Source of the DNA: Seonamhaeicola sp. S2-3
Lineage (GTDB): Bacteria > Bacteroidota > Bacteroidia > Flavobacteriales > Flavobacteriaceae
Reading direction: 5' to 3'
Assembly (NCBI RefSeq): GCF_001971785.1
Contig: NZ_CP019389.1
Coordinates: 1,065,001-1,129,000 of the forward strand
Length of the DNA: 64,000 bases
How positions within the stretch are numbered: the first letter of the stretch is position 1; each line of letters opens with the position of its first letter. A program made the translations under genes and the position numbers. Shown one piece after another: positions 25,504-36,394 of this stretch. The notes under the pieces were generated by a model. That model was not told where the DNA came from, made no database searches, and was given only the letters and a program-made list of their open reading frames with translations.

Positions 25504-26616
25504 CTATTTAAAATATTCCCAATCTTTCCAAACAGGCTCTAAACCTTGCTGTTTTAGCATTTGGGCAATTGATTCGGTAGGGCGCTCATCAGATATTTCA
25601 AACTGTTCTAAAGTTTGAGGATCTACAGTGTAACCACCTGGATTTGTTTTACTTTCTGCACTTACCGATGTAATGCCCAAATGCACCATGTGATTTCTAA
25701 ATGCTTCACTTTCTCTGGTAGACAGAGATAACTCAACATCTTCATCTAACAATCTGAAAGCACAAATGGTTTGCACCAAGTCTTTATCGGTCATTTCTAC
25801 TTTAGGTTCTAAACCTCCACTATGCGGACGCAAACGCGGAAATGAAATAGAATACTTTGTTTTCCAATAGGTTTTTTGCAAATATTTAAGGTGCAATGCT
25901 GTGAAAAAACTATCGGCACGCCAATCTTCTAAACCAAATAAAGCCCCTAAACCAATTTTATGAATACCTGCTTTACCTAACCTGTCGGGAGTTTCTAAAC
26001 GGTAATTAAAATTAGATTTTCTTCCTTTAGGATGATGCTTTTTATATTCGGCTTTATGGTAGGTTTCTTGATACACCAAAACGGCATATAAACCGGCATC
26101 AATTAAGGTTTCGTATTCATTTTGGTTTAATGGCTGCACCTCAATTGTAATGTTAGAAAATTTGTTTTTTATAAGTTCAATGGCATGTTTAATGTAAGGC
26201 ACACCCACGGTTTTATTTGCTTCGCCAGTAACTAATAAAATGTGGTCATATCCTTTATTTTTTATGAAGTCAACTTCTTTTAAAATTTCGGCATCTGTTA
26301 AAGTTCTTCGCGGAATTTTATTGGTCATACTAAAACCACAATAGGTACAAATATTTTGACATTCATTAGACAAATACATTGGGATATACATTTGAATAGT
26401 GTTGCCAAAACGCTTTTTAGTTATAGCTTTACTTTGCGCTGCCATTTGTTCTAAATACGGTGCTGCTTCAGGCGATAAAAGTGCTTTAAAATCTTCTAAA
26501 TCTCTTTTTGTTGAATTTAAAGCAACAACTACATCATTAGCTGTTTTGGCATTTATGCTTGCTAAGGCTTCATCCCAATTATATGTATTAAAAATGTTTT
26601 GAAATGTTTGACTCAT
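25504..26616 (-). CDS. thiH: 2-iminoacetate synthase ThiH (radical SAM)
   Basis: Cleaves tyrosine to give dehydroglycine for the thiazole ring. The radical SAM cluster motif is CQNICTYCGF (C-x3-C-x2-C), followed by EVQPLNQNEYETL and GLGALFGLEDWR. The start at 26616 (MSQTFQNIFNTYNWDEA) matches relatives; an ATG at 26643 would add nine residues. It is 7 nt from thiF and 46 nt from thiG, all on the minus strand in the TPP-riboswitch operon. Confidence 0.95.
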   Translation of the reverse strand: MSQTFQNIFNTYNWDEALASINAKTANDVVVALNSTKRDLEDFKALLSPEAAPYLEQMAAQSKAITKKRFGNTIQMYIPMYLSNECQNICTYCGFSMTNKIPRRTLTDAEILKEVDFIKNKGYDHILLVTGEANKTVGVPYIKHAIELIKNKFSNITIEVQPLNQNEYETLIDAGLYAVLVYQETYHKAEYKKHHPKGRKSNFNYRLETPDRLGKAGIHKIGLGALFGLEDWRADSFFTALHLKYLQKTYWKTKYSISFPRLRPHSGGLEPKVEMTDKDLVQTICAFRLLDEDVELSLSTRESEAFRNHMVHLGITSVSAESKTNPGGYTVDPQTLEQFEISDERPTESIAQMLKQQGLEPVWKDWEYFK

Positions 26617-26662
26617 AACTCGGATTTCATTTTTCAAAATCAATTAAAAGTGATGTTATATA

Positions 26663-27433
26663 TTAATTTAAGAAAGAGGTTAGTGGACTACTAGCCTGGG
26701 CATGTTGTTTTACTGTAGCCAATTTTGCATTGTATGCTAAACGGCCAGCTTCAACGGCCATTTTAAAAGCAATAGCCATTTCTACTGGGTTTTGTGATAC
26801 AGCAATAGCTGTATTAACCAAAACGGCACTGGCGCCTAATTCCATAGCGTAAGCCGCGTGCGATGGTGCCCCAATACCAGCATCTACAATTACGGGTACA
26901 TTACTTTGTTCAATAATTATTTCTAAAAAATCTATGGTTTTTAAACCTTTATTGGTGCCAATTGGCGCTCCTAAAGGCATAACACATTGCGCTCCTACTT
27001 CTTCTAAACGCTTACACAATACTGGGTCTGCATGAATATATGGCATAACCACAAAACCCTGTTTCACAAGTGTTTCTGCAGCTTTTAAAGTTTCAATAGG
27101 GTCTGGCAACAGGTATTTAGGATCTGGATGAATTTCTAACTTAACCCAATTAGTTTCTAAAGCTTCGCGTGCTAATTGTGCTGCAAAAACAGCCTCTTTA
27201 GCATCTCTTACCCCAGATGTATTTGGCAGTAAATTCACGTGCGGCTGTTGTATACTTTGTAGCATTTTATCATTTTGATTTTCTGCATCAACGCGCTTTA
27301 AAGCTACTGTTACCAATTCACTTTCTGAAGCTAGAATAGCCTGAGCCATTACATTGTTTGAACTAAATTTTCCGGTACCTGTAAACAGTCTAGATTTAAA
27401 TTCTTTATCGGCTATTTTTAATATATCGTTCAT
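26663..27433 (-). CDS. thiG: thiazole synthase ThiG
   Basis: Builds the thiazole phosphate from deoxyxylulose 5-phosphate, dehydroglycine and ThiS-thiocarboxylate. 256 residues, TIM-barrel. Family segments: [83 protein letters not shown] and VLVNTAIA. It starts 5 nt after the thiE stop and is part of the thiamine operon. Confidence 0.97.
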   Translation of the reverse strand: MNDILKIADKEFKSRLFTGTGKFSSNNVMAQAILASESELVTVALKRVDAENQNDKMLQSIQQPHVNLLPNTSGVRDAKEAVFAAQLAREALETNWVKLEIHPDPKYLLPDPIETLKAAETLVKQGFVVMPYIHADPVLCKRLEEVGAQCVMPLGAPIGTNKGLKTIDFLEIIIEQSNVPVIVDAGIGAPSHAAYAMELGASAVLVNTAIAVSQNPVEMAIAFKMAVEAGRLAYNAKLATVKQHAQASSPLTSFLN

Positions 27434-27438
27434 TTTTT

Positions 27439-28083
27439 TTAATTTTTAAAGCTGTAGCGTTGCTCTTGCATACTACCAGCATTTAACAGCGTATGAAGTG
27501 CTTTAATTTTATTAAAATCGCGTGTTATTTCTCCTGAAATTGCTATACCGTGAATGCCTGTTTTTAACAATTCTGGCACGTCATTTATGGTAATACCTCC
27601 AATAGCTATAATAGGGATACTAGCATTTAAAGCATCAATAATTGACAAATAACCGTTTGCACCTAAAATAGGGCTTAACTGTTTTTTTGTTGTAGTAAAT
27701 CTAAACGGTCCTAAACCTATATAATCTACCTTTTCTTTAATGCGCTGTTGGCAATCATCTAGCGTATTGGCTGTTCCGCCAATTATTTGCCAACTTTTTA
27801 AAGTTTTTCTTGCTATTATTGGGTTAGCATCTGTTTTTCCTAAGTGCACACCGTCGGCATTTACAGCTTCAACAATTTTATAATGGTCGTTAATTATTAA
27901 TCTAGTTTGAAAATGGCTGGTAATATCTCTAGCTTCTTCGGCTGTTTTTAAAATCTTTTTTTCTGACACATTTTTTAAACGCAATTGCACCAATTCTGCA
28001 CCGTATTGACAGGCTTTTCGAATGTTTTCTAAGTGCTCTTTAGGCGTGTTTCCTTGTGAAATATAATGAAGTTTGTTTATCAT
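27439..28083 (-). CDS. thiE: thiamine phosphate synthase ThiE
   Basis: Joins HMP pyrophosphate and thiazole phosphate. 214 residues, TIM-barrel: [53 protein letters not shown] and IAIGGIT. It is one of two ThiE/TenI-family genes in the operon (the other is 28868-29500). This copy has the more complete pyrophosphate-binding segments, so it is the better candidate for the synthase. Follows thiD by 10 nt. Confidence 0.93.
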   Translation of the reverse strand: MINKLHYISQGNTPKEHLENIRKACQYGAELVQLRLKNVSEKKILKTAEEARDITSHFQTRLIINDHYKIVEAVNADGVHLGKTDANPIIARKTLKSWQIIGGTANTLDDCQQRIKEKVDYIGLGPFRFTTTKKQLSPILGANGYLSIIDALNASIPIIAIGGITINDVPELLKTGIHGIAISGEITRDFNKIKALHTLLNAGSMQEQRYSFKN

Positions 28084-28093
28084 TGTTTGTTGG

Positions 28094-28852
28094 TTATTGG
28101 ATTTTACTATGAATACCTAAAAGTGATTGGGTAGAATTTAAAAACGCTTCTATATATTTTTTTGATGCTACAGCTGCTTCATCTAGAGGCAAATTCAAAC
28201 ATATATTAGAAGCTAGAGCCGATGATAGCACACAACCACTACCATGTTTTTGAAACACCGTTTTAGCTTTAGGTAATATGTTTACCATTACAATACCTCT
28301 GTGGTACAACTCATCGGTTCCTTTTTTATCGGTTCGGTGACCTCCTTTTAAATAAATGTTGGTTTTACTTGCAATATGCGCTATGGTATCTTCAATATTT
28401 TTATCTGGATACAGCAATTGTATTTCATCATAATTAGGAGTTATGAGATAGCATTTTTTCCAAATAGTATTTAAAATATCTTGGTTTTCAGTTGTGTGAA
28501 AATCGAAACCAGCCGTTGCTTTTATAATGGGGTCTAAAATTATTTTAACATCGGGGTTTAGAGTATGCAATACATCCAACAAAACTGATAGTGTTTTCCA
28601 ATTTTTTATGATACCAATTTTAACCACTTCAATTTTAAACCTATTAAACAAGGTTTGTACTTGAGAAATAATTAATTCTTTCTCTACCCAAATACATTCT
28701 TTAAAATCTGTATCATTTTGAATTGTAATGGCTGTGCAAACCGATAAGCCATATAAACCATGTGATTCAAAGGTTTTGATATCTGAGGTTATGCCTGCTC
28801 CACCTGAAGGGTCATGACCTGCAATGGTTAATATATATGTATGTGTTTTCAT
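28094..28852 (-). CDS. thiD: hydroxymethylpyrimidine (phosphate) kinase ThiD
   Basis: Phosphorylates HMP and HMP-phosphate. 252 residues of the ribokinase fold: the N-terminal TIAGHDPSGGAGITSDIKTFE, IILDPIIKATAG, and near the C-terminus KHGSGCVLSSALASNICLNL with the GSGC catalytic anion hole. Single domain, not fused to ThiE as in some species. Part of the thiamine operon, 15 nt after the second ThiE-family gene. Confidence 0.95.
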   Translation of the reverse strand: MKTHTYILTIAGHDPSGGAGITSDIKTFESHGLYGLSVCTAITIQNDTDFKECIWVEKELIISQVQTLFNRFKIEVVKIGIIKNWKTLSVLLDVLHTLNPDVKIILDPIIKATAGFDFHTTENQDILNTIWKKCYLITPNYDEIQLLYPDKNIEDTIAHIASKTNIYLKGGHRTDKKGTDELYHRGIVMVNILPKAKTVFQKHGSGCVLSSALASNICLNLPLDEAAVASKKYIEAFLNSTQSLLGIHSKIQ

Positions 28853-28867
28853 TTTATTATATAGAAA

Positions 28868-29500
28868 TTAGTTAAAATGACATTTCATTGTTTTAAATAC
28901 CTCAACTGGTGTATTACTTTGCCAAATACCACCCAAAACACCCACGCCTTTAAAACCTAGTTTATAAAATTCTGCTAGATTACTAGCAGTAACACCGCCC
29001 ATACCTATTACTTTTTTATTTATATTATTAACATTAAAACCACGACCACTATAGCCCTGTTTTGAAATAGATGAAAACACCGGACTTAATAAATGGTAAT
29101 TAAAAATGACTGAACAATTTTCTAGTTCATCAGGTTCATGAAACGAGGAACTAATGGTTTTTGTTTCTAAGAAACCACATGTTACGTTTAATAATTTAGC
29201 GTACTGCGCAATAAATTGTTTTTTATTTATTGAAGAAGGCATTGTGTTTAAAACCTGACGCCTTTTGGCTTCTTGAAAATGAATACCTTTTAAATTATAA
29301 TTTTTTAATAGCTCATGAAAACGATGTGTTACTATGTAATTGTGATATTTTGAATCTATTTGGTTTAAGTAATCACAATGTTGCTCATAATTCATATATG
29401 GTTTACGCAAATGAAAATACTGTAACCCGTTTTTAAACAACTGCTGTAGTATATCAATTTCGTTTGTAACATTATATTCTGGCGCTATTAAAACTATCAT
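28868..29500 (-). CDS. second ThiE/TenI-family protein
   Basis: About 210 residues, TIM-barrel with ThiE/TenI-type sequence: LFKNGLQYFHLRKP, YNLKGIHFQEA, LLSPVFSSISKQGYSGRGF, VIGMGGVTASN and GFKGVGVLGGIW. It is divergent from the ThiE at 27439. TenI in other bacteria aromatises the thiazole rather than making thiamine phosphate, and that role is possible. The start is set at 29500 (MIVLIAPEYN). The open frame runs on to an ATG at 29560, but those 20 residues are encoded by a structured repeat (29511-29600) and are not real. Confidence 0.85.
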   Translation of the reverse strand: MIVLIAPEYNVTNEIDILQQLFKNGLQYFHLRKPYMNYEQHCDYLNQIDSKYHNYIVTHRFHELLKNYNLKGIHFQEAKRRQVLNTMPSSINKKQFIAQYAKLLNVTCGFLETKTISSSFHEPDELENCSVIFNYHLLSPVFSSISKQGYSGRGFNVNNINKKVIGMGGVTASNLAEFYKLGFKGVGVLGGIWQSNTPVEVFKTMKCHFN

Positions 29501-29510
29501 GTTTTGTTGA

Positions 29511-29600
29511 GTTAGGGATTGAAGTGGAAATCCTTTTGCTTTTTCTGCAAAAGATTGCAACGGAAAGCCCGCCCACGCTTTTTCTGCGTGGGAACTCCCT
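29511..29600 (+). repeat. structured dispersed repeat, copy A
   Basis: Begins GTTAGGGATTGAAGTGG and later reads CGGAAAGCCCGCC, as in copies at 40645-40726 (reverse) and 58281-58356. It holds two hairpins with the same loop: CTTTTGC-TTTTTCT-GCAAAAG and CCCACGC-TTTTTCT-GCGTGGG. It lies in the thiC/thiE2 spacer. Confidence 0.75.
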
Positions 29601-29610
29601 TATTTTTATT

Positions 29611-31503
<1,893 letters not shown>

Positions 31504-31555
31504 TTATTTGAATTTATATTGAATCTCATGGCTAAAAGCCAAGAGCTAACGGTTT

Positions 31556-31759
31556 TTACCCACCTTGAGTTGCTTGAATAATTAAAATAGTATCACCGTT
31601 TGAAAGTATTTGAGTTGCCCAATTTGCTTTTGCTATTATTTGCTCATTAATGGCTACAGCAATACCTTGGGTTGATGACACCTTATTTGCTAAAAACTGT
31701 TGTAATGAAATGTTTTTGGGTATACGTTGGGGGTTGTTGTTTACTGTTATTGTTATCAT
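31556..31759 (-). CDS. thiS: sulfur carrier protein ThiS
   Basis: 67 residues, ubiquitin-like fold, ending in the Gly-Gly tail (QATQGG) that is adenylated by ThiF and thiocarboxylated for thiazole synthesis. FLANKVSSTQGIAVAINEQIIAKANWATQ is the usual middle part. First gene after the TPP riboswitch. Confidence 0.95.
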   Translation of the reverse strand: MITITVNNNPQRIPKNISLQQFLANKVSSTQGIAVAINEQIIAKANWATQILSNGDTILIIQATQGG

Positions 31760-31861
31760 TTATACATGTTTTAAAAATGACAACTTTAGGTAGAATGCCC
31801 CGTTTTTACGAAGTGCAGGTTTTACAAAAACCCATGTATTATTTACAATAAAACATTCACT

Positions 31862-31956
31862 TTTCCCTACGTAAGTACTAACTTCATCAGGTTCAAAGGG
31901 TAAATCTCAGTTTCACAAAAATTGATATTTTCAATTTTAGGAAACACCCCTAAAGT
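31862..31956 (-). ncRNA. TPP riboswitch (THI element) of the thiamine biosynthesis operon
   Basis: On the minus strand: GGGGTG at the start of P1/P2, then CTGAGA, then ACCCTTTGAACCTGAT, and a closing GTAGGGAA. These are the hallmark conserved blocks of the thiamine pyrophosphate aptamer. About 100 nt separate its end from the thiS ATG. It is expected to shut down thiS-C-E-D-G-H-F when TPP is high. Together with the spacer it accounts for the 320-nt gap between 31760 and 32079. Confidence 0.95.
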
Positions 31957-31976
31957 TTATCTCAAACAAATATACT

Positions 31977-31984
31977 ATTTATTT
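31977..31984 (-). promoter_or_regulatory. -7 promoter box of the thi operon
   Basis: Minus-strand TATATTTG, a perfect TAnnTTTG. The predicted start site (about 31970) lies roughly 20 nt before the first conserved bases of the TPP riboswitch. Confidence 0.6.
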
Positions 31985-31994
31985 TATTGAAATA

Positions 31995-32024
31995 AAAAAG
32001 CACCTCAGTAATGCGATGCTTTTC
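31995..32024 (-). terminator. intrinsic terminator of the thiamine-regulated TonB receptor gene
   Basis: Arms AAAAGCA / TGCTTTT; on the minus strand followed by T residues. It lies 56 nt beyond the receptor stop codon and insulates the downstream thi promoter. Confidence 0.6.
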
Positions 32025-32045
32025 CTTCCTTTAACGCTTATAGTA

Positions 32046-32071
32046 ATTATTGCTTTCGCAGAAATAATTTA
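32046..32071. repeat. imperfect palindrome with GCTTTCGC core
   Basis: AATTATT..GC-TTTC-GC..AAATAATT. The loop core is the same as the palindrome at 13016-13035, so this may be a decayed copy of that short repeat. Confidence 0.4.
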
Positions 32072-32079
32072 ATGCTGTT

Positions 32080-34173
32080 TTAAAACTTTAAAGTTACACC
32101 CAATAAAAAATTAGTGGTGGCTTGTGGGTAATAATAAACCCATCCTCCTCCATAATCTACAGCATTGGAAACATATTTCTTGTTGAACATGTTATTGACC
32201 AAACCAGACAAGGTTATTGATTTAAATATTTTATTTGTGAAAATTTCATAATTAATATTAAAATCATTTATAAAATAATCATCTAACACACCTCGTTCAT
32301 CTTCAACATTATTCAAATATTGTTCTCCAACATATTTACTCAACAATGATATCTGCAAATTCTCTAAAGGGTAAAAATTTAAAGCATTACCAATTATAAG
32401 TTCTGGTGAATAAGCTATAGTTGTATTTCCTAAATTTACAACACCAACATCTGTGGTTGAATTGAAATCTTTATTTTTATTACTACTTAATGCCACATTT
32501 GTTGAAGTACTAAACGCTTTACAAAATTGAATGTTAGCATCTACTTCTAAACCTAATCTGTAACTTTTACCACTTGTAGCTCTTATTGGGCTACCTACAT
32601 CATCAAGCTCTCCGGTTAACACTAATTGATTTTGGTAGAACATGTAATAAATATTGGTGCTAAGAGCTACTTTTTCGGTATTATGTCTCCAACCCAATTC
32701 TATATCGTTTAAAGTTTCATTTTCGGTTACGCCATTTTCAAAATCATCTCTATTTGGTTCTCTATTGGCTCTAGCATAAGATACGTATAAACTGTTATTA
32801 CTGTTTGTTTTATAGGTTAATCCTAATTTAGGATTGAAAAAACTAAAATCTGCATCTGTAATAAATTCTTCTCTATCAGAATTTAATCCATTGGTTTTAT
32901 AGCTAACAAAACGTCCTTGTAAATCTATAAAACCAGTTAAAGCATCTGATAATTTAAAGGTTGCTTTTGAGAAGATGCTGAAATCGTTTTTGGTGGCATC
33001 ACCATCATAGTAATGGTCTCGTATATTGGTATTTGGTGCTAAATTACTCCCCCAAATAACTTCACCAAAATGATCTCCTGTATAAGAACTCATTGACAAT
33101 CCTGAAATAACTTCAATAGCATTATTCTTATATGTTACGTTAGCATTTAAAACGTAAAAATCATTATCTAACCATCTGCGAACTATAACATCAGAATCGT
33201 CTTCAATTAAATTAGCAAAATCTTCTGCAGATTCTTCCTCTTTAAACTGCTCAAAATACCCTTTCCCTTTGGTGTAATTTAAACCAATATTAGTAGACCA
33301 ATTATTGTTAAATCTTTGATTCCAGTGTAATTGATAATGATCTTGCCAGTAATTATCGGTTTCATTATCATAGGTGTATGGGTTTTGTCGACGGTCTTCT
33401 TTCAACTCTTCTGCGGTTAAGCCGTACCAAGCTTGATAGGTGTATTCTTTGTTTCCAAACGTTAAGGCTTTAATTAAGGTGTTTCCATCTTTATAAATTC
33501 CTTGTAGGAAATACGATTTTAAATCGGTAAAAGCTCTGTCAACATAGCCATCAGAATCAATTTTTGAGAAACGTCCTGAAATTTCAAAATGATTGTTTAT
33601 TAAACCGGTACTAAGTTTCACCGTATGCTTTCTGGTATTATAGCTTCCAAAGCTATTTGCTATTTCAGCAAATGCTTCTTTAGAAAAGGCATCGGTTAAC
33701 ACATTTAAACTAGCCCCAAAAGCACCAGAGCCATTGGTTGATGTACCAACACCACGCTGTAATTGTAAGCTCTGAGTTGACGAGGCAAAGTCTCCTAAAT
33801 TCACCCAAAAACTTCCTTGGCTTTCTGCATCATTATAAGGAATTCCGTTAATGGTTACATTTACCCTAGAGGCATCAGAACCACGTACTCTAATACTTGT
33901 ATACCCTACACCTGCTCCAGCATCACTTGTAGTAACTACAGATGGTAAATAATTAAGTAAAGTAGGGATATCTTGCCCCAAATTACGTTTTGCCAGCTCC
34001 TCTTTACTTACATTTGAATGGGTAATGGGCGAATCTGCATCAACACGTACTGCTTTCACTAAAACTTCGTCTAGTTTTTCTGTTGAAGTTGAATCTTGTT
34101 GTACTTGATTTTGTTGCGCGTTTGCGCTGACTGATAACACTAAAAGTGTTAAAAAAAGAAATAAATTTTTCAT
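32080..34173 (-). CDS. TonB-dependent outer-membrane receptor under TPP-riboswitch control
   Basis: 697 residues. Signal peptide to about residue 19 (LSVSANAQ), TonB box-like DEVLVKAVRV, plug domain (about 45-165) with NVTINGIPYNDAESQG and SLQLQRGVG, then a 22-strand barrel ending in the aromatic LLGVTLKF. It has no carboxypeptidase-like N-domain and no SusD partner, fitting a small-molecule receptor. A TPP riboswitch in its leader marks it as part of the thiamine regulon, so thiamine or a precursor or TPP is the likely ligand (inference). Own promoter and terminator. Confidence 0.93.
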   Translation of the reverse strand: MKNLFLFLTLLVLSVSANAQQNQVQQDSTSTEKLDEVLVKAVRVDADSPITHSNVSKEELAKRNLGQDIPTLLNYLPSVVTTSDAGAGVGYTSIRVRGSDASRVNVTINGIPYNDAESQGSFWVNLGDFASSTQSLQLQRGVGTSTNGSGAFGASLNVLTDAFSKEAFAEIANSFGSYNTRKHTVKLSTGLINNHFEISGRFSKIDSDGYVDRAFTDLKSYFLQGIYKDGNTLIKALTFGNKEYTYQAWYGLTAEELKEDRRQNPYTYDNETDNYWQDHYQLHWNQRFNNNWSTNIGLNYTKGKGYFEQFKEEESAEDFANLIEDDSDVIVRRWLDNDFYVLNANVTYKNNAIEVISGLSMSSYTGDHFGEVIWGSNLAPNTNIRDHYYDGDATKNDFSIFSKATFKLSDALTGFIDLQGRFVSYKTNGLNSDREEFITDADFSFFNPKLGLTYKTNSNNSLYVSYARANREPNRDDFENGVTENETLNDIELGWRHNTEKVALSTNIYYMFYQNQLVLTGELDDVGSPIRATSGKSYRLGLEVDANIQFCKAFSTSTNVALSSNKNKDFNSTTDVGVVNLGNTTIAYSPELIIGNALNFYPLENLQISLLSKYVGEQYLNNVEDERGVLDDYFINDFNINYEIFTNKIFKSITLSGLVNNMFNKKYVSNAVDYGGGWVYYYPQATTNFLLGVTLKF

Positions 34174-34286
34174 GTCGATTAAAAAAATATAATCGAATAA
34201 AAAGAGGTAATTATTCTTTTGGTTATTAAAAATTGATTTTATTAAATAAGATGCTAAAACTAAATTGTTTAGTATAACATCTTAAT

Positions 34287-34372
34287 ATCCCTAAACAGCA
34301 TTACCTGTTCTAGGTTCATTGGGTATGATCTCAGCCAGTTACTAAACAAGTTTAGTATTTAGGCACCCCTTT
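34287..34372 (-). ncRNA. TPP riboswitch upstream of the TonB-dependent receptor
   Basis: On the minus strand: GGGGTGCC, GCTGAGATCATACCC, AATGAACCT, AACAGGTAATGCTG and a closing TTTAGGGAT. This is a full THI element. It differs slightly from the one at 31862 (AATGAACCTAGAACAGG in place of GAACCTGATGAAG). Confidence 0.95.
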
Positions 34373-34384
34373 TTGAGAACAGCG

Positions 34385-34392
34385 CAAATATA
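34385..34392 (-). promoter_or_regulatory. -7 promoter box of the receptor gene
   Basis: Minus-strand TATATTTG, perfect TAnnTTTG, placing the transcript start about 6 nt before the first conserved riboswitch bases. Confidence 0.6.
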
Positions 34393-34431
34393 CAGCAGAT
34401 TTATAAATTTTGAAGTATGAATTAATTTTTT

Positions 34432-34839
34432 TTAATCTAAACTTGGTTTTTGTCTATTAGCCTTTTTTTCAGCCTGCTTTCGTTTACTCTTTAATCGTTT
34501 TTTTATAACCGATTTTGGTGTTTTTGTAGCAATTCTTTGTTTCTTAACTTTTAAAGAGTTGTTAATTAACTCCATAAAACGTTTAATTACTAGTTCTTTA
34601 TTTCTAATCTGGCTTCTACTTTCACTACAAGATAAAATTAATACTCCTTCTTTAGTTAGCCTATGTTTAAGTTTTGATAGAAGCCGTTGTTTTTGTGTTT
34701 CTGAGAACACCTTAGAATTTATTAAATTAAAATGTAACTCTACCTTAGTGGCCACTTTGTTAACATGCTGCCCGCCACTACCCGAACTTTTTACTGCTTT
34801 AAAAGTAAGCTCTTTTAATAATGATACTTCATTAAACAT
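34432..34839 (-). CDS. arfB: ribosome rescue peptidyl-tRNA hydrolase ArfB (YaeJ)
   Basis: Release-factor-like protein that hydrolyses peptidyl-tRNA on stalled ribosomes without a stop codon. 135 residues. The catalytic GGQ is at residues 22-24 in SGSGGQHVNKVATKVEL. The C-terminal tail is Lys/Arg-rich (KKRLKSKRKQAEKKANRQ), the part that enters the empty mRNA channel in ArfB. No stop-codon recognition domain. Its start overlaps the end of the DUF4301 gene by 8 nt, so they are translationally coupled. Confidence 0.93.
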   Translation of the reverse strand: MFNEVSLLKELTFKAVKSSGSGGQHVNKVATKVELHFNLINSKVFSETQKQRLLSKLKHRLTKEGVLILSCSESRSQIRNKELVIKRFMELINNSLKVKKQRIATKTPKSVIKKRLKSKRKQAEKKANRQKPSLD

Positions 34840-36391
34840 TATCCTCTACTTGGTGCGCCGGTTTTAATAAATCGTTTACTGTTTTAACCGGGTTAAAAGT
34901 TTCTAAAGGCACCTCAACAAAAATAGAATTCCAATACGCCATACTACCATTCCATAATCCGGGTAATTCTAAAGCTTTAACATCGGTTCCATTTTGAGTT
35001 TTCATAGTTATAAAAGCAGCTTCATGATCTACATATTCTTTTAAATTGAATTTTTCTCCTTTATAATTTTTAACGGCACAAACTAAATCTGTAGGATTAA
35101 AATGAGTTGCTTTATATACAATACCTTGTTGTTCTTTGCTACTAAAGTTAATTTGAGCAAATTCTACTATTTGAAGAGACACATCACCCGATTCTGCTTT
35201 TACCCAAAAAGGTCCTCCTCCTGGTTGTCCTTCGTTTTTAACCATACCACAAACCCTAATAGGTCTGTTAAATTTTTCTCTTAAATAGGCGCTTTTTTTC
35301 TCTGAACTAAATTCATCAAAATCTGATGGAACCATTACATTTAATCTGTGAATTAAAAATAAAGCCATGATTTTGTAATCCTCATCATCACAGTCATTTT
35401 TATCTAATTTATTTAAATATGCAAATACCTTTTCTTGAACGTTTAACAAAACACCTGCTAGTAATTTTTTGTATTCTGAAATAGATACATTTTTGTCTTC
35501 AACAGTAATATTATCTATATTCTTAATAAAGATTATATCATAATCTAATTCATTTAAATTCTCTAATAGTGCCCCATGTCCTGCGGGTCTAAATAAAATA
35601 GAATTATCTTCATTTCTATAAACTTTATTATCTGAAGTAAGCGCTACCGTTTCTGTAGCTTCCTTTTGATAAGAATATGACACTTTAAAAGTAACACCTG
35701 TTTTTTCTGTTAAATCATTTTTTATTTTTTCAAATTCAGACTTAAAATAATTGTGATGTTTTTTTGAAACTGTAAAGTGTAAATTTGCTGTTTTCTTTGA
35801 ACTAGCATATAAAGTAGACTCTAGTAAATGCTCTCTAAAAGCCGAAACGACTTGATCTTGATATTTATGAAACGGTAATAGTCCTTTTGGGAAAAAGCTA
35901 TAATTTAGAGCGTTCTCATCTAACATGGCTTTTACAAATGCACTGCAAGTTTCATCACATGTGAAGTAATCAAAGTTTGGAACTGTTTCTTTTAATTTTT
36001 TAACAACTTCTGAATAAAACGGGAAAGATTCTATATTTGAAAAAAAGGTTTTTACCAAATCATTATTCTGCCTATCAATATACTCGTTAATAGTTTCTTT
36101 TTCTGGATTATACGTTCTTAAAAACTGAAATAAAAATTTAAACATTCTAGTTGCTGCACCAGATGCTGGCACAAACTTAACAATAGACAAGTTATCCCTT
36201 TTATTATCATAAAATTGAATGTAATCTTGTATTTCTTTTTCAGTAAAACGTTCAATGCCTCTTCCTACAGTAGCTGCTGCTAATAGTTTAGAATAAGACA
36301 TACCGTTTTTTAAACGTTCTATTTGGGCATGAACTTGATCTACAGTTATCCCTTTGCTATGAATTTGCTCAATGTCTTTTTCAGTGAACAT
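34832..36391 (-). CDS. DUF4301 family protein
   Basis: 519 residues, a Bacteroidota family without a known function. Conserved features: FVPASGAATRMFKFLF (Gly/Ala-rich, near residue 75), LFRPAGHGALLENLN and the GQPGGGPFWVKAESGD motif, which look like sugar-nucleotide or phosphate-binding loops. PASGAATRMFK may resemble the nucleotidyltransferase G-x-G-T-R-M/L loop; this is a weak inference. No signal peptide, so cytoplasmic. It lies 3 nt after the NadR-type kinase gene. Confidence 0.85.
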   Translation of the reverse strand: MFTEKDIEQIHSKGITVDQVHAQIERLKNGMSYSKLLAAATVGRGIERFTEKEIQDYIQFYDNKRDNLSIVKFVPASGAATRMFKFLFQFLRTYNPEKETINEYIDRQNNDLVKTFFSNIESFPFYSEVVKKLKETVPNFDYFTCDETCSAFVKAMLDENALNYSFFPKGLLPFHKYQDQVVSAFREHLLESTLYASSKKTANLHFTVSKKHHNYFKSEFEKIKNDLTEKTGVTFKVSYSYQKEATETVALTSDNKVYRNEDNSILFRPAGHGALLENLNELDYDIIFIKNIDNITVEDKNVSISEYKKLLAGVLLNVQEKVFAYLNKLDKNDCDDEDYKIMALFLIHRLNVMVPSDFDEFSSEKKSAYLREKFNRPIRVCGMVKNEGQPGGGPFWVKAESGDVSLQIVEFAQINFSSKEQQGIVYKATHFNPTDLVCAVKNYKGEKFNLKEYVDHEAAFITMKTQNGTDVKALELPGLWNGSMAYWNSIFVEVPLETFNPVKTVNDLLKPAHQVEDNV

Positions 36392-36394
36392 TTT

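Noticed and set aside
29501-29560. N-terminal 20-codon extension of the second ThiE-family gene
   Set aside because: It is encoded by the structured repeat copy A, and the conserved protein begins at ATG 29500.
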